This document shows, piece after piece, positions 1-10,385 of a stretch of DNA of 64,000 nucleotides (the first letter of the stretch is position 1; each line of letters starts with the position of its first letter). This DNA is from Bos javanicus. Taxonomy: Eukaryota; Chordata; Mammalia; Artiodactyla; Bovidae. The position numbers and the translations under genes are program-made. A model generated the notes under the pieces. That model was not told the DNA's origin. It saw nothing but the letters and a program-made list of their open reading frames with translations, and searched no databases. The DNA lies in assembly GCF_032452875.1 (NCBI RefSeq), contig NC_083876.1:21798001-21862000 (forward strand), in the 5' to 3' direction.

Positions 1-172
1 AAGCAGGAGATGCAGGTTCAATTCTTGGGTCAGGAAGATGCCCTGGAGAACGAAATGGCAACCCAATCTAGTATTCTTACCTGGGAAGTCCTATGGACAG
101 AGGAACCTGGTGGGCTACAGTCCATGGGGTTGCAAAAGAGTCACACATGACTTAGTGACTAAACAACAACAA
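1..172 (+). mobile_element. Bov-tA SINE, 5' cut by window edge
   Basis: The stretch matches the Bov-tA layout from the end of the tRNA-derived head through the Bov-A body and ends in the AAACAACAACAA tail at about 161-172. Its true 5' end lies outside the window. Confidence 0.9.
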
Positions 173-440
173 TCATGTTTCCTTTCGCCACCCAACCTGC
201 CCCCAGAGAATCTGTAAATTGTTACCTATTACTGGTTTTCTGAATACATTCATCCCTTTCTCCCTCCTGGGCCTTAGTCTTCACTGCTCTCTCGCCATCT
301 CTACCTGGCAGAACCTACCCATTCTTCTAGGTGCTGCTTAAATGTGTAAAGCATTTCCTTTCACCCACAGGGGTTTCCTTATCTCTTAAATTTTCCATAG
401 CTCTCAATCTCTCATGCTTACTGTTAATATATGCTTACTA
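173..440. other. No gene; possible decayed L2
   Basis: No coding signal is visible. A pyrimidine-rich part at about 240-425 weakly resembles the 3' half of L2, but it is too diverged to assign with confidence. Confidence 0.3.
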
Positions 441-579
441 TTGGGTTGGCCAAAAAGTTCATTTGGGTTTTTCCATTACATCTATGGAAGTCAGTCAGCC
501 AGTTGTATCTGACTGTTTGAGACCCCATGGACTGCAGCATACCAGCTTATGGAAAAACCCAATTTTTTTGGCTAGTCTA
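441..579. mobile_element. mariner-type MITE interrupted by SINE piece
   Basis: The left end carries the mariner inverted repeat TTGGGTTGGCCAAAAAGTTC next to a TA at 439-440. The right end (about 547-579) reads as its degraded inverse. About 60 bp of antisense SINE sequence (485-546) sits between them. The element has no transposase frame, so it is a non-autonomous miniature element. Confidence 0.7.
485..546 (-). mobile_element. Bov-A/Bov-tA SINE fragment inside the MITE
   Basis: Antisense SINE body sequence with the diagnostic GACCCCATGGACTGCAGC. It replaces the centre of the mariner-type MITE, so it arrived later. Confidence 0.6.
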
Positions 580-689
580 ATATATTCATCACATCCTGTG
601 TTAGGTTAAGAACTTTGTGTCCATGCTTATGGACTTGTTCCTAGCAATTCTTTAATAATTGTTCGTTGAATTTAAAAAGGAGCACGTAT

Positions 690-969
690 GCTGCTGTTGC
701 TGCTGCCAAGTCACTTCAGTCGTGTCCGACTCTGTGCAACCCCATAGACGGCAGCCCACCAGGCTCCCCCTCCCTGGGATTCTCCAGGCAAGAACACTGG
801 AGTGGGTTGCCATTTCATTCTCCAATGCATGAAAGGTAAAAGGGAAAGTGAAGTCACTCAGTTGTGTCCGACTCTTAACGACCCCATGGACTGCAGCCTT
901 CCAGGCTCCTCCATCCATGGGATTTTCCAGGCAAGAGTACTGGAGTGGGTCGCCAGTGCCTTCTCTAGA
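690..969 (-). mobile_element. BOV-A2 SINE, full dimer
   Basis: Two Bov-A monomers in antisense orientation, starting at a GCTGCTG-rich end and joined at the GCATGAAAGG linker near 826-836. It is flanked by a 9-bp target-site duplication AGCACGTAT at 681-689 and 970-978, which fixes both ends. Confidence 0.95.
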
Positions 970-978
970 AGCACGTAT

Positions 979-1208
979 TGGGGAGGTCCAATAATTAGGA
1001 AACCATGCTTCCCGTGCAAGGGGCACACGTTCAATCCCTAGTCAGGGAATGAAGATCCTGCATGCTGCATCAGTTCAGTTCAGTTCAGTAGCTCTGTTGT
1101 GTCCGACTCTTTGCAACCCCATGGACTGCAGCACGCCAGGCTTCCCTGTCCATCACCAACTCCAGGAGCTGCATGCTGCATGGCACAACCAAAAAAAAAA
1201 AAAAAAAA
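979..1208 (+). mobile_element. CHR-type tRNA SINE split by a BovB end
   Basis: A tRNA-like head with a B-box-like TTCAATCCC (979-1070) is interrupted, then resumes at about 1171 with GGCACAACC and a poly-A tail to 1208. Removing the BovB insertion at 1071-1170 restores a continuous cetartiodactyl CHR-type SINE. Confidence 0.75.
1071..1170 (-). mobile_element. BovB LINE 3' end, about 100 bp
   Basis: The antisense BovB terminus begins with the TCAGT-rich tail. An 11-bp target-site duplication GCATGCTGCAT lies at 1060-1070 and 1171-1181. It is a severely 5'-truncated insertion into the CHR SINE. Confidence 0.85.
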
Positions 1209-1235
1209 TTTTTTAAATAAAAGAAACAGGGTTAT

Positions 1236-1575
1236 TGTTACGAGACAGCAAAAGAGACACCGATGTATAGATCAGTCTTACAGACTCTGTGGGAGAGGGA
1301 GAGGGTGGGGAGATTTGGGAGAATAGCATTGAAACATGTATAATATCATGTATGAAACGAGTCGCCAGTCCAGGTTCGATGCACGGTACTGGATCCTTGG
1401 GGCTGGTGCACTGGGATGACCCAGAGGGAGGGTAGGGGAGGGAGGAGGGAGGAGGGTTCAGGATGGGGAACTCGGGTATACCTGTGGCGGATTCATTTCG
1501 ATATTTGGCAAAACTAATACAATATTGTAAAGTTTAAAAATAAAATAAAATTAAAAAAAAAAGAAAAGAAAAGAA
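1236..1575 (+). mobile_element. L1 3' end (artiodactyl L1)
   Basis: Matches the 3' UTR of the complete L1 in this window (about 51000-51345): GACAGCAAAAGAGACAC, GGGGCTGGTGCACTGGGATG, a GGGAGGAGGG run and the tail with TACAATATTGTAAAG followed by A-rich sequence. It is 5'-truncated. Confidence 0.93.
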
Positions 1576-1976
1576 ACAAGCATGATTCTTATGTACATAG
1601 ACACACACACATGCACACATATGTTATGCACAACAGTATTTTATACTAAATTAAGAAATTCAGAATTATAAAAAAATATTGATATCCATACATTAAGACG
1701 CCACAGAAAAAGTACAGAGATTCAAAGCTAGCAGAACCATGAAGTTACCACATAAAGTGTATCTTCAGTCTTCTAAAATTTGATTTTTAACCACTATCTT
1801 CTTGAAAAGACTACTATCTGAAAAATGCTTTCAGAATCTGTATGAAAACTACCATGTAGTTCAGATGAGAGAATTGAGCTAATCAGAAAATCATATAAAA
1901 ATCATAGGTGGGCCATTTAGTCATTCTGGTGAAGTCTACTGAAGTTAAACATAACCAGCGGCTTTTTTAACTGTAT
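1576..1976. other. AT-rich, no gene seen
   Basis: A short CA/CACAT-rich stretch near 1600-1625 is followed by AT-rich single-copy sequence with no supported reading frame or recognisable repeat. Confidence 0.5.
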
Positions 1977-1977
1977 C

Positions 1978-2068
1978 TGAATCCCAGGGACGGGAGAGCC
2001 TGGTGGGCTGATGTCTATGGGGTCGCACAGAGTCGGACATGACTGAAGCGACTTAGCAGCAGCAGCAA
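1978..2068 (+). mobile_element. BOV-A2 SINE 3' fragment
   Basis: Sense 3' part of BOV-A2 from the GGACGGGAGAGCCTGGTGGG segment to the CTTAGCAGCAGCAGCA end. Confidence 0.85.
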
Positions 2069-2274
2069 GTCATGCAGGTTAATTCAGAAGTAAATCTCCA
2101 TGGGAAGATTTGTTTTATTTCCTCCGTAGTAGTTTTGTAAATAACTTAAAGCACTGGGTCAGGATGGGAGTAACTGTTAAAGCCTTCTTAATTTAGAAAC
2201 TCTGGCCTCTGACTTCTATGTATCCAAATAGTGCTAAAGGGAAAATGACATATTCCCCAAGGCTCTGAAAGTCA

Positions 2275-2492
2275 GGGCTTCCCTGATGGTTTAGTGGTAA
2301 AGAATCTGCCTGACAATGCAAGAGATGCAGGTTTCTTGGGTTAAATCCCTGGGTCAGGAAGATTTCCTGGAGAAGGAAATGGCAACTCACTCCAATATTC
2401 TGGCCTGGGAAATCCCATGGACAGAGGAGACTGGTGGGCTACAGTCCCTGGGGTCACAAAGAGCTGGGCTCCACTGAGCACACACAACCACA
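2275..2492 (+). mobile_element. Bov-tA SINE
   Basis: Sense Bov-tA starting GGGCTTCCCTGATGG with tRNA-derived head and Bov-A body. A weak flanking duplication (GAAAGTCA and GGAAGTCA) is present. It is moderately diverged, so not a recent insertion. Confidence 0.9.
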
Positions 2493-2627
2493 AATTCTGG
2501 AAGTCAACATGATACAAATCCTCAAGCCCAACCTGACATGGCTTTCATTTTTTTTGCCATATTTTTTAAAGGGCTATAATTAATAAAATTTTATTTGGAT
2601 AAAATATCGATTGATGATTCTTATCTT

Positions 2628-2740
2628 TTTAAATTTATTTTTAGTTGGAGGATAATTGCTTTACAATGTTGTGTTGGTTTCTGCCATAAAAGAACATGAA
2701 TCAGCTAGAAGTATACATATGTCCCCTCCGTCCCATATTC
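2628..2740 (-). mobile_element. L1 3' end
   Basis: Antisense L1 tail with TTGGAGGATAATTGCTTTAC and GAATCAGC. It abuts another, older L1 3' end just downstream. Confidence 0.8.
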
Positions 2741-2742
2741 TA

Positions 2743-2870
2743 TTTTTTAAATTAATTTGTATCAGAGTACAGTTGCTTTACAATATTGTGTTAGTTTCTG
2801 TTCTACAGCAAAATGAATCAATTTTAAATGAAATCATTATAGTCTTTTATCATTCATGACCCTCTTTTCC
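2743..2870 (-). mobile_element. older L1 3' end
   Basis: A second antisense L1 tail carrying the older artiodactyl ending (GTTTCTGTTCTACAGCAAAATG). It is more diverged than its neighbour. Confidence 0.65.
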
Positions 2871-3466
2871 CCTAAATAGAATATACACCCAAACCACTAA
2901 TCTTAATCCTACCTCAGCAAAACCAGTTCCATAGTGAAAAGAGAAGAGTATAAACCTCACCATTTAAATCCCCCATCTTCAGTTGATAAAATAAAGGAAC
3001 AGTACTGTTTGTTGTCTTATCGATTCTACAATGAGAAGTGAGTGAAATGAAGCAAAGAAAGCACTTTGTAAATTGCTAAACATCAAAGCTCTGATGATAC
3101 TGCTGATAATTGCCATCCCCTCCACTAACGTCCAGCCAGGGATTCTGCATTGCCTTCCTGTCCACTCTACATTGCAACTCTCCAAACAGAATCTGTGGCC
3201 TTCTGGTTGCTGGTCCTTGGGAGGGCCTCTGGCTCTTCCCGTCTGTCCATCTGGGCTTTGTACTTCCTTCAGAGACTTCATTCCCCCATGAAACTTTCAT
3301 CCCTAATCAACCCACCAAATCTTTGTTTTCAGAATTCTGTTCACACTTACGTGCTCAAGCTCAAAAAGAAGATTAGTTTATGAATTGGTGTACTGTGATT
3401 ATTACAAGTCCTGTTGCCACTGCAGTGTAAATTTCTATGTGTAAAGCTGACATCATTTACTTCTTT
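2871..3466. other. Single-copy sequence, no gene supported
   Basis: Several short overlapping reading frames (about 2979-3383) occur on both strands. None has a recognisable domain, so they look like chance openings. Confidence 0.5.
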
Positions 3467-3469
3467 TGT

Positions 3470-3815
3470 TTTCAGTTTTTATTGAAATACACTTGATATA
3501 CTTTATCTGTGTTAGTTTCATATGTATAGAAAAGTGATTGTTATATGTATATATAAAACTACATTTAAAAATTCTTTTTTTACATTCTCTTCTATTATCA
3601 GTTATTGTAAGATACTGAATGTAGTTCCCTGTGCTATACAGTAGGTCCTTGTTGATTATTTTATATACAGTTGTGTGTATATTTTAATGCCAAACTCCTA
3701 ATTTATCCCTCCCTGCACTTCCCCTTTGGCAACCATAAACCTGTTTTCTGTCTGTGAGTCTATTTCTCTTTTGTAAATAAGTTCACTTGTTTCTTTTGTT
3801 TTTTAGATTCCACAT
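3470..3815 (-). mobile_element. L1 3' UTR, older subfamily
   Basis: Antisense L1 with the landmarks GTGCTATACAGTAGGTCCTT, CCAAACTCCTAATTTATCCC and TTTTTAGATTCCACATAT. Confidence 0.88.
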
Positions 3816-3816
3816 A

Positions 3817-3884
3817 TATTTTCCTGGGCTCCAAAATTACTGTAGATGGTGACGGTGACGGCAGCCATGAAATTAAAAGAGCTC
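3817..3884 (+). mobile_element. BovB internal fragment
   Basis: Sense BovB reverse-transcriptase-region sequence (TTCCTGGGCTCCAAAATTAC, then CAGCCATGAAATTAAAAGA). It is directly comparable to the reverse complement of the BovB copy near 41400-41460. Confidence 0.8.
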
Positions 3885-3885
3885 G

Positions 3886-4012
3886 GAGGCCCTGTATGAT
3901 GTAGCTCCCTCCAGCCTCCAACCCCCCACATCCTGGGCCACTCTCTCCACTGCCCCCCAACAGCCACATGGCCTCCTCATATGTCAACTCACCCCAGGTG
4001 AGCGAACTTCTC
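3886..4012 (+). repeat. L2-like LINE fragment
   Basis: Resembles the L2 3' region (GGCCCTGTATGAT, then a CCTCC/CTGCC-rich run and CACATGGCCTCC). It is strongly diverged. Confidence 0.4.
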
Positions 4013-4500
4013 TCGCTCTCTGTACAACCTCTGCCCAACTAGCGCCTGCTTCACCCATACCTTCCTCACATGACTGACCTTCCTACATCATTGCCTCCTG
4101 CCTCAGCTGGTGATTCTAACTTTAGATCAGAACTTCACCAGCATAGTTCATTAAAGAGGTGGTGAGGGGCCGGTGCTCCTCTGCTGGTTTCCCTGGTAAC
4201 CTGTCAATTCCCCCTGTAATTAGCAACTTCCGCTCCGCCCCAGGCCCGTGCTGCCATATCCCGCCCGCCATCAGCTGCACACATGGAATGTTGCTCCAGG
4301 ACCTTGCTTTCGACAGGTAAGCTCCCCTGTCCATGAAACTGTTGATGTCTCTCTCTGTCACTGCCTCCGGCTTGTTTCTTCGTCCTTGAAGCTGGGCAAA
4401 TGCAGGCCATGCAGGACTCTGGGGTGCAGCCCAGCACTTGGCAGAGCAGCCAGGAGACCGATGAAACTCCCCTGGGTGCAGAGACATCAGAGAAATCAGG
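4013..4500 (+). mobile_element. ERV LTR-like segment, first U3 copy
   Basis: Bases 4013-4200 are alignable with 5525-5920 once the SINE at 5645-5829 is removed: shared blocks include GTCTGCTTCACC-type, CTGACCTTCCTA-type and GTGCTCCTCTGCTGGTTTCC. Two related copies around an envelope-like fragment suggest the U3 parts of 5' and 3' LTRs. Sequence to about 4500 may hold the rest of the LTR and leader. Assignment is inference; no intact LTR termini or primer-binding site could be fixed. Confidence 0.45.
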
Positions 4501-4533
4501 CTTGGGGATAGAAAATTGAGGGTGTGATCAGGG

Positions 4534-4740
4534 GGTGGCCATCCTACTAATGTGGGGCCTGAAAGTGGGGGAGGGGTAACCCCAAAAGTTTCAGCAGTGA
4601 TCCTGGGGTGGCCGCCCACTAACTTGTGAGAGCAAGAAAAGTCCCAGGGGTGATCCCAAAAGTTGTGGGGGAGTCCCAGGGTGGCCATTCACTAGTGTGG
4701 GTGGCCCTGGGGTGGCTGTCCTTGATGAATGGGGGGACGC
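4534..4740 (+). repeat. 73-bp degenerate tandem repeat
   Basis: GGTGGCC recurs at 4534, 4607 and 4680, giving two 73-bp units and part of a third. Each unit holds a CCCAAAAGT block. The array lies in the probable leader of the retrovirus-like remnant. Confidence 0.6.
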
Positions 4741-5003
4741 CAGGAGAATCCAGAGAACTCACAGACAGGCCAAGGCTGTTGTGCAGATACTGGTCGCCAC
4801 TACAGTGGGGAGAAAACATTCAATAATAAGTGAGTGGTCAGTTGTGGGCTGACCGATGCCTTTTTTATTAAGAAAGGCCACAGAGGCTGCGCTAACAGCA
4901 GAGGCTAACGTTAAGTTGAATGCTTGGTCACCAGAATGTTTCTTCTAGAGTTGAAGGCCCTTCCTGTGAGGGTGGCTCTGGACTTATAAACCCAGGTGGC
5001 CTT

Positions 5004-5223
5004 GTGTGTCTGTGTGCTCAGTCACTCAGTCATGTCTGACTCTTTGCAACCCCATGGACTATAGCTGGCCAGGTTCCTCTGTCCATGGGGATTCTCCAGG
5101 CCAGAATACTAGAGTGGGTTGCCATGCCCTCCTCCAGGGGATCTTCCCAACCCGGGAATTGAACCCAGCTCTCCTGCTTTGCAGGTGGATTCTTTACCAT
5201 CTGAGCCACCAGGGAAGTCCAGG
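5004..5223 (-). mobile_element. Bov-tA SINE
   Basis: Complete antisense Bov-tA (from CTCAGTCACTCAGTCATG to CACCAGGGAAGTCC). A 9-bp target-site duplication GGTGGCCTT sits at 4995-5003 and 5224-5232. It was inserted into the retrovirus-like remnant immediately before the envelope-like frame. Confidence 0.95.
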
Positions 5224-5383
5224 GGTGGCCTTAGATCTTCCTTATAACTGGACAGGGCACTGCTGCGTCATCTCTCTCTCCATGAACCGGGTAAGTGCTT
5301 GGCTCCAAAATTTGCCCATATCCTGGCAAATAATTGTTCTGAACACACTAGGTATCTTACTCTTGATACTCTTTGGCTGCTGA
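5224..5383 (+). pseudogene. ERV envelope TM C-terminal remnant
   Basis: About 50 codons are open from the SINE junction to a TGA at 5381-5383. They encode an N-glycosylation-type motif (NWT), a WLQNLP-like stretch and a hydrophobic membrane anchor of about 17 residues (IIVLNTLGILLLILF). This arrangement is typical of the end of a retroviral transmembrane envelope subunit. A stop codon lies upstream in this frame at 4987-4989, no gag or pol is present, and the cytoplasmic tail is absent. The following purine-rich AGAAGAGGGAATGG (about 5450-5463) could be a polypurine tract before a U3. It is a dead fragment. A chance hydrophobic frame is the alternative. Confidence 0.5.
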
Positions 5384-5460
5384 CGTCTGTATGGTAATTG
5401 TGGTATCTGGTTGCAATGCCTGCTACGTACCTGACCCCAAGGATATGGCAGAAGAGGGAA

Positions 5461-5930
5461 TGGACCAAGATTGTAAGGGTTGTGCAGGGTGTGTAGGGTG
5501 TGGTCAGGATACTCAAGATGGCTTTTCACTTGCTCTCTGGATATCACTTGCCCGACCAATGTCTGCTTCACCTACACCTCCTGACATTGCCGACCTTCCT
5601 ATGTACTTGCTCCCAACCCTGACCCAGCTAAACATTGTACTTTCATTTTTAATACTTTTTAAAAATTTATTTGACTGATTGTAGCTGTAGCATATAGGAT
5701 CTTTTTTCTTGTTGTGGCAGGCAGGATCTTTAGTTGTGGCATGCTGGTTTCCTGATCAAGGATGGAACCCGGGCCCCCTGCATTGGGAACATAGAGTCTG
5801 AGCCACTGGACACCAGGGAAGTTCTTCTAATTTTAGGTCAGAATATCTCCACTGCAAAACAGTAGTGAGGGGTGTGCTCCTCTGCTGGTTTCCTGATAAC
5901 TAATGAGCCAATCTGAGGGCAGAAGAGATG
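5461..5930 (+). mobile_element. ERV 3' LTR-like U3 segment, second copy
   Basis: Follows the envelope-like remnant and a purine-rich tract. Bases 5525-5640 and 5830-5920 match 4013-4130 and 4118-4200 respectively. It loses similarity after about 5920, so the LTR is truncated. It is interrupted by an antisense SINE. Confidence 0.45.
5645..5829 (-). mobile_element. CHR-type tRNA SINE
   Basis: Antisense CHR-type SINE with the tRNA-derived head at its right end (GGATGGAACCC, then CACTGGACACCAGGGAAG). It splits the second U3-like segment. Confidence 0.8.
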
Positions 5931-6227
5931 CAACTTTTTTATATCAAGTCTGAATCCAGATTTCAATATCCAAAAGCTAGAGTAAGAAGAACTCAGCAAA
6001 GCTTAAGACTGGGGAGAAGTCTTAATTCTCTGCCTTAAGACACTTTCAAGAGTCATTAAAAATCTCATTATCCTTGTTTCTCACTAATCTAAAAAAAGAA
6101 AATTGTCTTAAGCCTAAGATAATACTGTATCTTGCATGGTTAATTGTACAAGTCCTTTATAAAGTAGCCAAATACATCTGACCTGCTGCTGTTACTGACT
6201 GTAAAGAGTTGACTACGGTGAAAAGAA

Positions 6228-6533
6228 AGTGAAAAGTGAAAGTGAAAGTCAGTCGTGTCTGACTCTTTGCAACCCCATGGAATTTCCCAGGCCAGAATAG
6301 TAGAGTGGGTAGCCTTTCCCTTTGCCAGGAGATCTTCCCAACCCGGGGATCAAACCCAGGTCTCCCACATTGCAGGCGGATTCTTTACCAGCAGAGCCAC
6401 CAGGGGAGCCCAAGAATACTGGAGTGGGTAGCCTATCCCTTCCCCAGCAGATGTTTCTGACCCAGGTATCAACTGGGGTCTCCTGCATTCGAGGCATATT
6501 CTTTACCAACTGAGCTATCAGGGAAGCCCACAG
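6228..6533 (-). mobile_element. Bov-tA SINE with duplicated tRNA-derived half
   Basis: Antisense. The tRNA-derived head occurs twice in tandem (heads near 6395-6410 and 6515-6530, each ending in a GAGCCACCAG/GAGCTATCAG-type motif). TGAAAAGAA flanks it at 6219-6227 and 6534-6542. The double head makes it longer than the usual 215-bp form. Confidence 0.85.
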
Positions 6534-6542
6534 TGAAAAGAA

Positions 6543-7885
6543 GTGAAAATCAAAATACTCCGTCAATATGACTCATCATAGGTTATGTCAATGCCATAAG
6601 AGTGTGAAACAGTGTTTCCAACACCAAAAGCAATTGGATAGTGAGACCTAGGGAAAAACCTGCTTCAGGTCAGAAATGGATCTGTATGATTCACTCAATC
6701 GCTCTGAATCTACTTAATATCCAAAGGTTCTCCCATATGTGAACTCACCAAGAAAAGGTTTCACACACTAGAGGACCTAAATGAAGGAATGATCCAAGGA
6801 ATGGGTTTTAAGCCAAAAAAGCATTTGAGGCAGTAGAATCTCTTTTGTCTGTTTTGCTGCATCAAATACAGGTTAAATGCCTTCTGCGAAGGTAATTTGC
6901 AGACCTGCAAGTGAAACGTAAAGGCATTTCTTCTGGACGGAACACCTCTCAGTTTTGATCATTTCTCTTCCTGTCTTATGCCATCTCACTCGACCCTGTT
7001 CTGTCCTTTCTTTCCTCTGCTCCATTATAATCTGCATGAGAACCTCATTTAGTTCAGCCTCCTCCACCCAGTGCCTTTGGAGAATGGAGGTTGCTTCTGT
7101 CTTTTGGGTTTAGTTTTTCCCGTAAGTATATTGTAAAAACTATATTCTTCCTTCATATCAAAACCCATGCAGTTTTTTTTTTCCAATTTTAGTTTCCCTC
7201 TGTGAACAGCAACCTGCAATCAAAATTTTGGCAGATAAATATATTACAGGGCTTTTCATTTTATGAGTGCTGCTGTTGAACTTGGGCATATTATATGGGA
7301 GGATAGAGAACATTTTTCATGCCAACCATTAACTCCTCCTCCTCTTTGTTCCCATCACACTGAAACTCCACCTCTATTACTGCATATACAGATTTTAGTG
7401 TGTTCATTGTTATATAACCTGCTGCATGAGGGTAGGAGTAAATTTAATTTACTCTTTCATTCAACAAGCATTTGAGTGGCATCTGGGACCAAGCAGTAGA
7501 CTACTGGTTGAGGATATAAAGAAGAATCTGAGTCTTCTCAAGGAGCCCACTTTTTTTACCTCATCATATGCACCTTTTCATTTGTTGAATTAAACCAAGT
7601 CACTAGATACTGCCTTGGCTTGAAGATGCTGAGGGACTTTGGCCTCACTGAATAAGCAAATGTTTCTGTAACGCTCTCCCCATACAACATCACACACTGG
7701 TTCCCTCTTAAGTGTCTTCAAGGAACTGTGGCTACAAAGATGACAGAGGATGGGAAGGGAAAGGTCTACCCAGGCAGTACTGGAGGTGAAGGAAGAGCCT
7801 GGGGGACAGCAGGAATTGACCATGTCCTTCTGCATCTGTGTCTATATTGAAAGGCAGACTTGAGTAGCTCTATATCACACAGAGT
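6543..7885. other. Single-copy sequence, no gene seen
   Basis: No coding exon is supported. Bases 7440-7560 weakly resemble an old mammalian dispersed repeat (ATTCAACAAGCATTTGAGTG). Two T-rich runs lie near 7175-7185 and 7552. Confidence 0.5.
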
Positions 7886-8692
7886 TTTCTTTTATGTTTA
7901 TTGACATACAGTTGACTTACAATGTTGTGTTAGTTGCTGCTGTGCCACAGAGTGACTCAGTTATACACATATGCACATTTATGTTCTTTTCCTTTATGGT
8001 TTATCCCAAAAGATTGGATATAGTTCCCTGCGCTATACAGTAGCACCTTGTTTACTCATTCTGCAGTTTGCATCTACTAAGCCCAAGCTCCCAGTCTGTC
8101 CTTCTCCTTCCCTGCCCTTTAGCAACCATGAGTCTCTTCTCTATGTCTGTGGCTCTGTTTCTGTTTTGTAGATAGGTTCATTTGAGTCATATTTTAGATT
8201 CCACATATAAGTGATGTCGTACAGTATTTGTCTTTCTCTTTCTGACTTAGTATGATAATCTCTAGTTGCATCCATGTTGCTGAAATGGCATTATTTCATT
8301 CTTTTTAATGGCTGGGGAGTATTCCATGGTGTATATGTACCACAGATTCTTTGTCCGTTCTTCTGTCAATGACCATTTGGTTCCATGTCTTTGGCTTTTG
8401 TGAACAGTGCTGCAGTGAACACAGGGGTGCAAGTATCTTTTTGAATTACAGTTTTGTCTGGGTATATAGTTTTGTCTGCCCAGGAGTAGGATTACTGGTC
8501 CATGTGGCAACTCTATTTTTTGTTTTCTGAGGAACCTCCATACTGTTGTCCATAGTGGTTGTGCCAATTTACATGCCCACGAACAGTGTAGTAGGGTTCT
8601 GTTTTCTCCAAACTCTCTCCAGCATGTTATTTGTTAGACTTTATAGTGATGGCAGTTCAGACCAGAATGAGGTATTGCCTTATTCACACAGT
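7886..8692 (-). mobile_element. Older L1, 3' 0.8 kb
   Basis: Antisense L1 covering the 3' UTR and the end of ORF2. Landmarks are GCTATACAGTAGCACCTTG, TTTTAGATTCCACATATAAG, AGTATTCCATGGTGTATATG and CCATACTGTTGTCCATAGTG. Short minus-strand frames here are decayed ORF2 C-terminus. Confidence 0.92.
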
Positions 8693-8828
8693 ATTTTTCT
8701 GCTTTTTGAACTCGACCAAACTCAGAATCCAAAGAATCTAAAGTTTAACTCCTAACTCAAATATTTCACAAACTTTGGGCAAGCCATCAACTAAATGCTT
8801 CTTTTATATCTTTATATGGTGACCTATG

Positions 8829-9040
8829 GGCTTCCCTGGTGGCTCAGACAGTAAAGAATCAGCCTGCAATGCAGGAGACCTGGGTTTGATCACTGGGTCA
8901 GGAAGATCCCCTGGAGAAGGGAATGGCAACCCACTCCAGTGTTCTTGCCTGGAGAATTACATGAAGAGGAGCCTGGCGGGCTAAGTCCATGGGGTCACAA
9001 AACGTCAGACACAACTGAGTGAAAGTGACTTTCACTTTCG
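8829..9040 (+). mobile_element. Bov-tA SINE
   Basis: Complete sense Bov-tA with a perfect 12-bp target-site duplication TGGTGACCTATG at 8817-8828 and 9041-9052. Confidence 0.96.
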
Positions 9041-9052
9041 TGGTGACCTATG

Positions 9053-10385
9053 ATCTGACACGCCACAGACACGGGTATCTAGACTGAGATGAAGAAAGAG
9101 ACCTAAGTGGTAAGACCCTCTGGCCAATTAATATCACAGCAAATAGTCTACAGAAAAGGGGACTTAGACTCTCCCAGGGTTCTTAAAGTTTATTTATATT
9201 CTTGGTTGTGTTATTGATTAAACCAAGTTCCTTGTTTTTAGGAGTTTCTATTTTAAAACTCCTTCCTAGGAAATAGTAGGATTTAGCCAACAGTTTAGAC
9301 TTTGATCATTTGTCAACAGTTATTGAGTGCCATTCCATGCCAGGCCCTGTGTTGGGTGCTGCAGGCATGAAGGTAAATATGACTCTCTCTCTGGAATCTC
9401 CCTGTTCAGTGAAGGAATAAACAGTTAAATAAATATGCTAAAGGGAACCAGATTTTTAATCCCCCTTCAATTCACAATTGTTTGAGTCACATGTGTCTTC
9501 TTCAGAACTGAAAGAGTACTTGCTAGCTTGATTGCCCATCCTTTGGAGATGCAAGTTGGAAAACTAGGGGGAAAGAAGAGACTGGCAAGGAAATGGTAGA
9601 AGGAGATGAATGGAATAAAATCGCTAAATCAGACTGCTGAAAGAGCAAGGGGGAAACAAGGGGACAAAGAAAAAAGTCACAGGGAACTAAAGCTGAAGAC
9701 AGCATTTTGGAGGCTGATATGTGAACAACTCTGAAATACAAGAGTTTATCATGTCGAGGGTAAGAAAACAGAAGAATGGAGAAAATAATTCTGAGAACAG
9801 TTATTCTGAGGTAGGGAGTGGCATCTCCTTTATTGTTTGGTTGAGGGAGAAGAGTAAACTTAGAATATATTATAAATCATTTGGGGTCAGCCAGGCCAGG
9901 CTTCTTTATGCATGATTTTTTGCAGAGACTGAGCTACAGGGGTCCCCAAGGTTTAGTGTGCATTTGGAATACAGGCTCTATAATGAGAGTGTATAAAGGA
10001 GCATGACCATTGAGTTTCAGGTTGGAAATGCCAACATTATTTAGCTAAGAAGAACTTTTCTCGAGCTGAGTGGCCCTAATGGGTGATTTATTTCAATGCA
10101 GCATTGTCTTGCAATGCCAGTGAAAGCTCCAGGAAAGCAGCTGATGCATGAATGGTTGGGCAGAATTTTAAGAAAAAAAGAAAAAAACAAGCAAGGTAGG
10201 TATTCAATAGTAAAAAGATAGAAAAAGAGTAGAAAAGAAACAGCAGACCAGAAATTCAACAGCTGAATAAAGTTGGAGAAGTTGGGCCTGTGAGCTGATA
10301 TGTGTCATCCTCAGCTCTATGAAATACTATGATCCTGCTAATGCTTGGCACAGTTTTTCTTTTTTGATGAATAACAGGTGACTTT
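9053..10385. other. Single-copy sequence, no gene seen
   Basis: No supported gene. Bases 9305-9440 (GCCAGGCCCTGTGTTGGGTG) resemble an old mammalian LINE-type repeat. The rest is unassigned. Confidence 0.45.

Noticed and set aside
652..1041. Frames of 79 and 124 codons on both strands
   Set aside because: Translations of a BOV-A2 SINE. The same peptides recur wherever the SINE occurs (for example 24858-25287 and 53304-53579).
4122..4688. 188-codon minus-strand frame
   Set aside because: It is antisense to the probable ERV LTR/leader and runs through a 73-bp tandem repeat. No recognisable domain.
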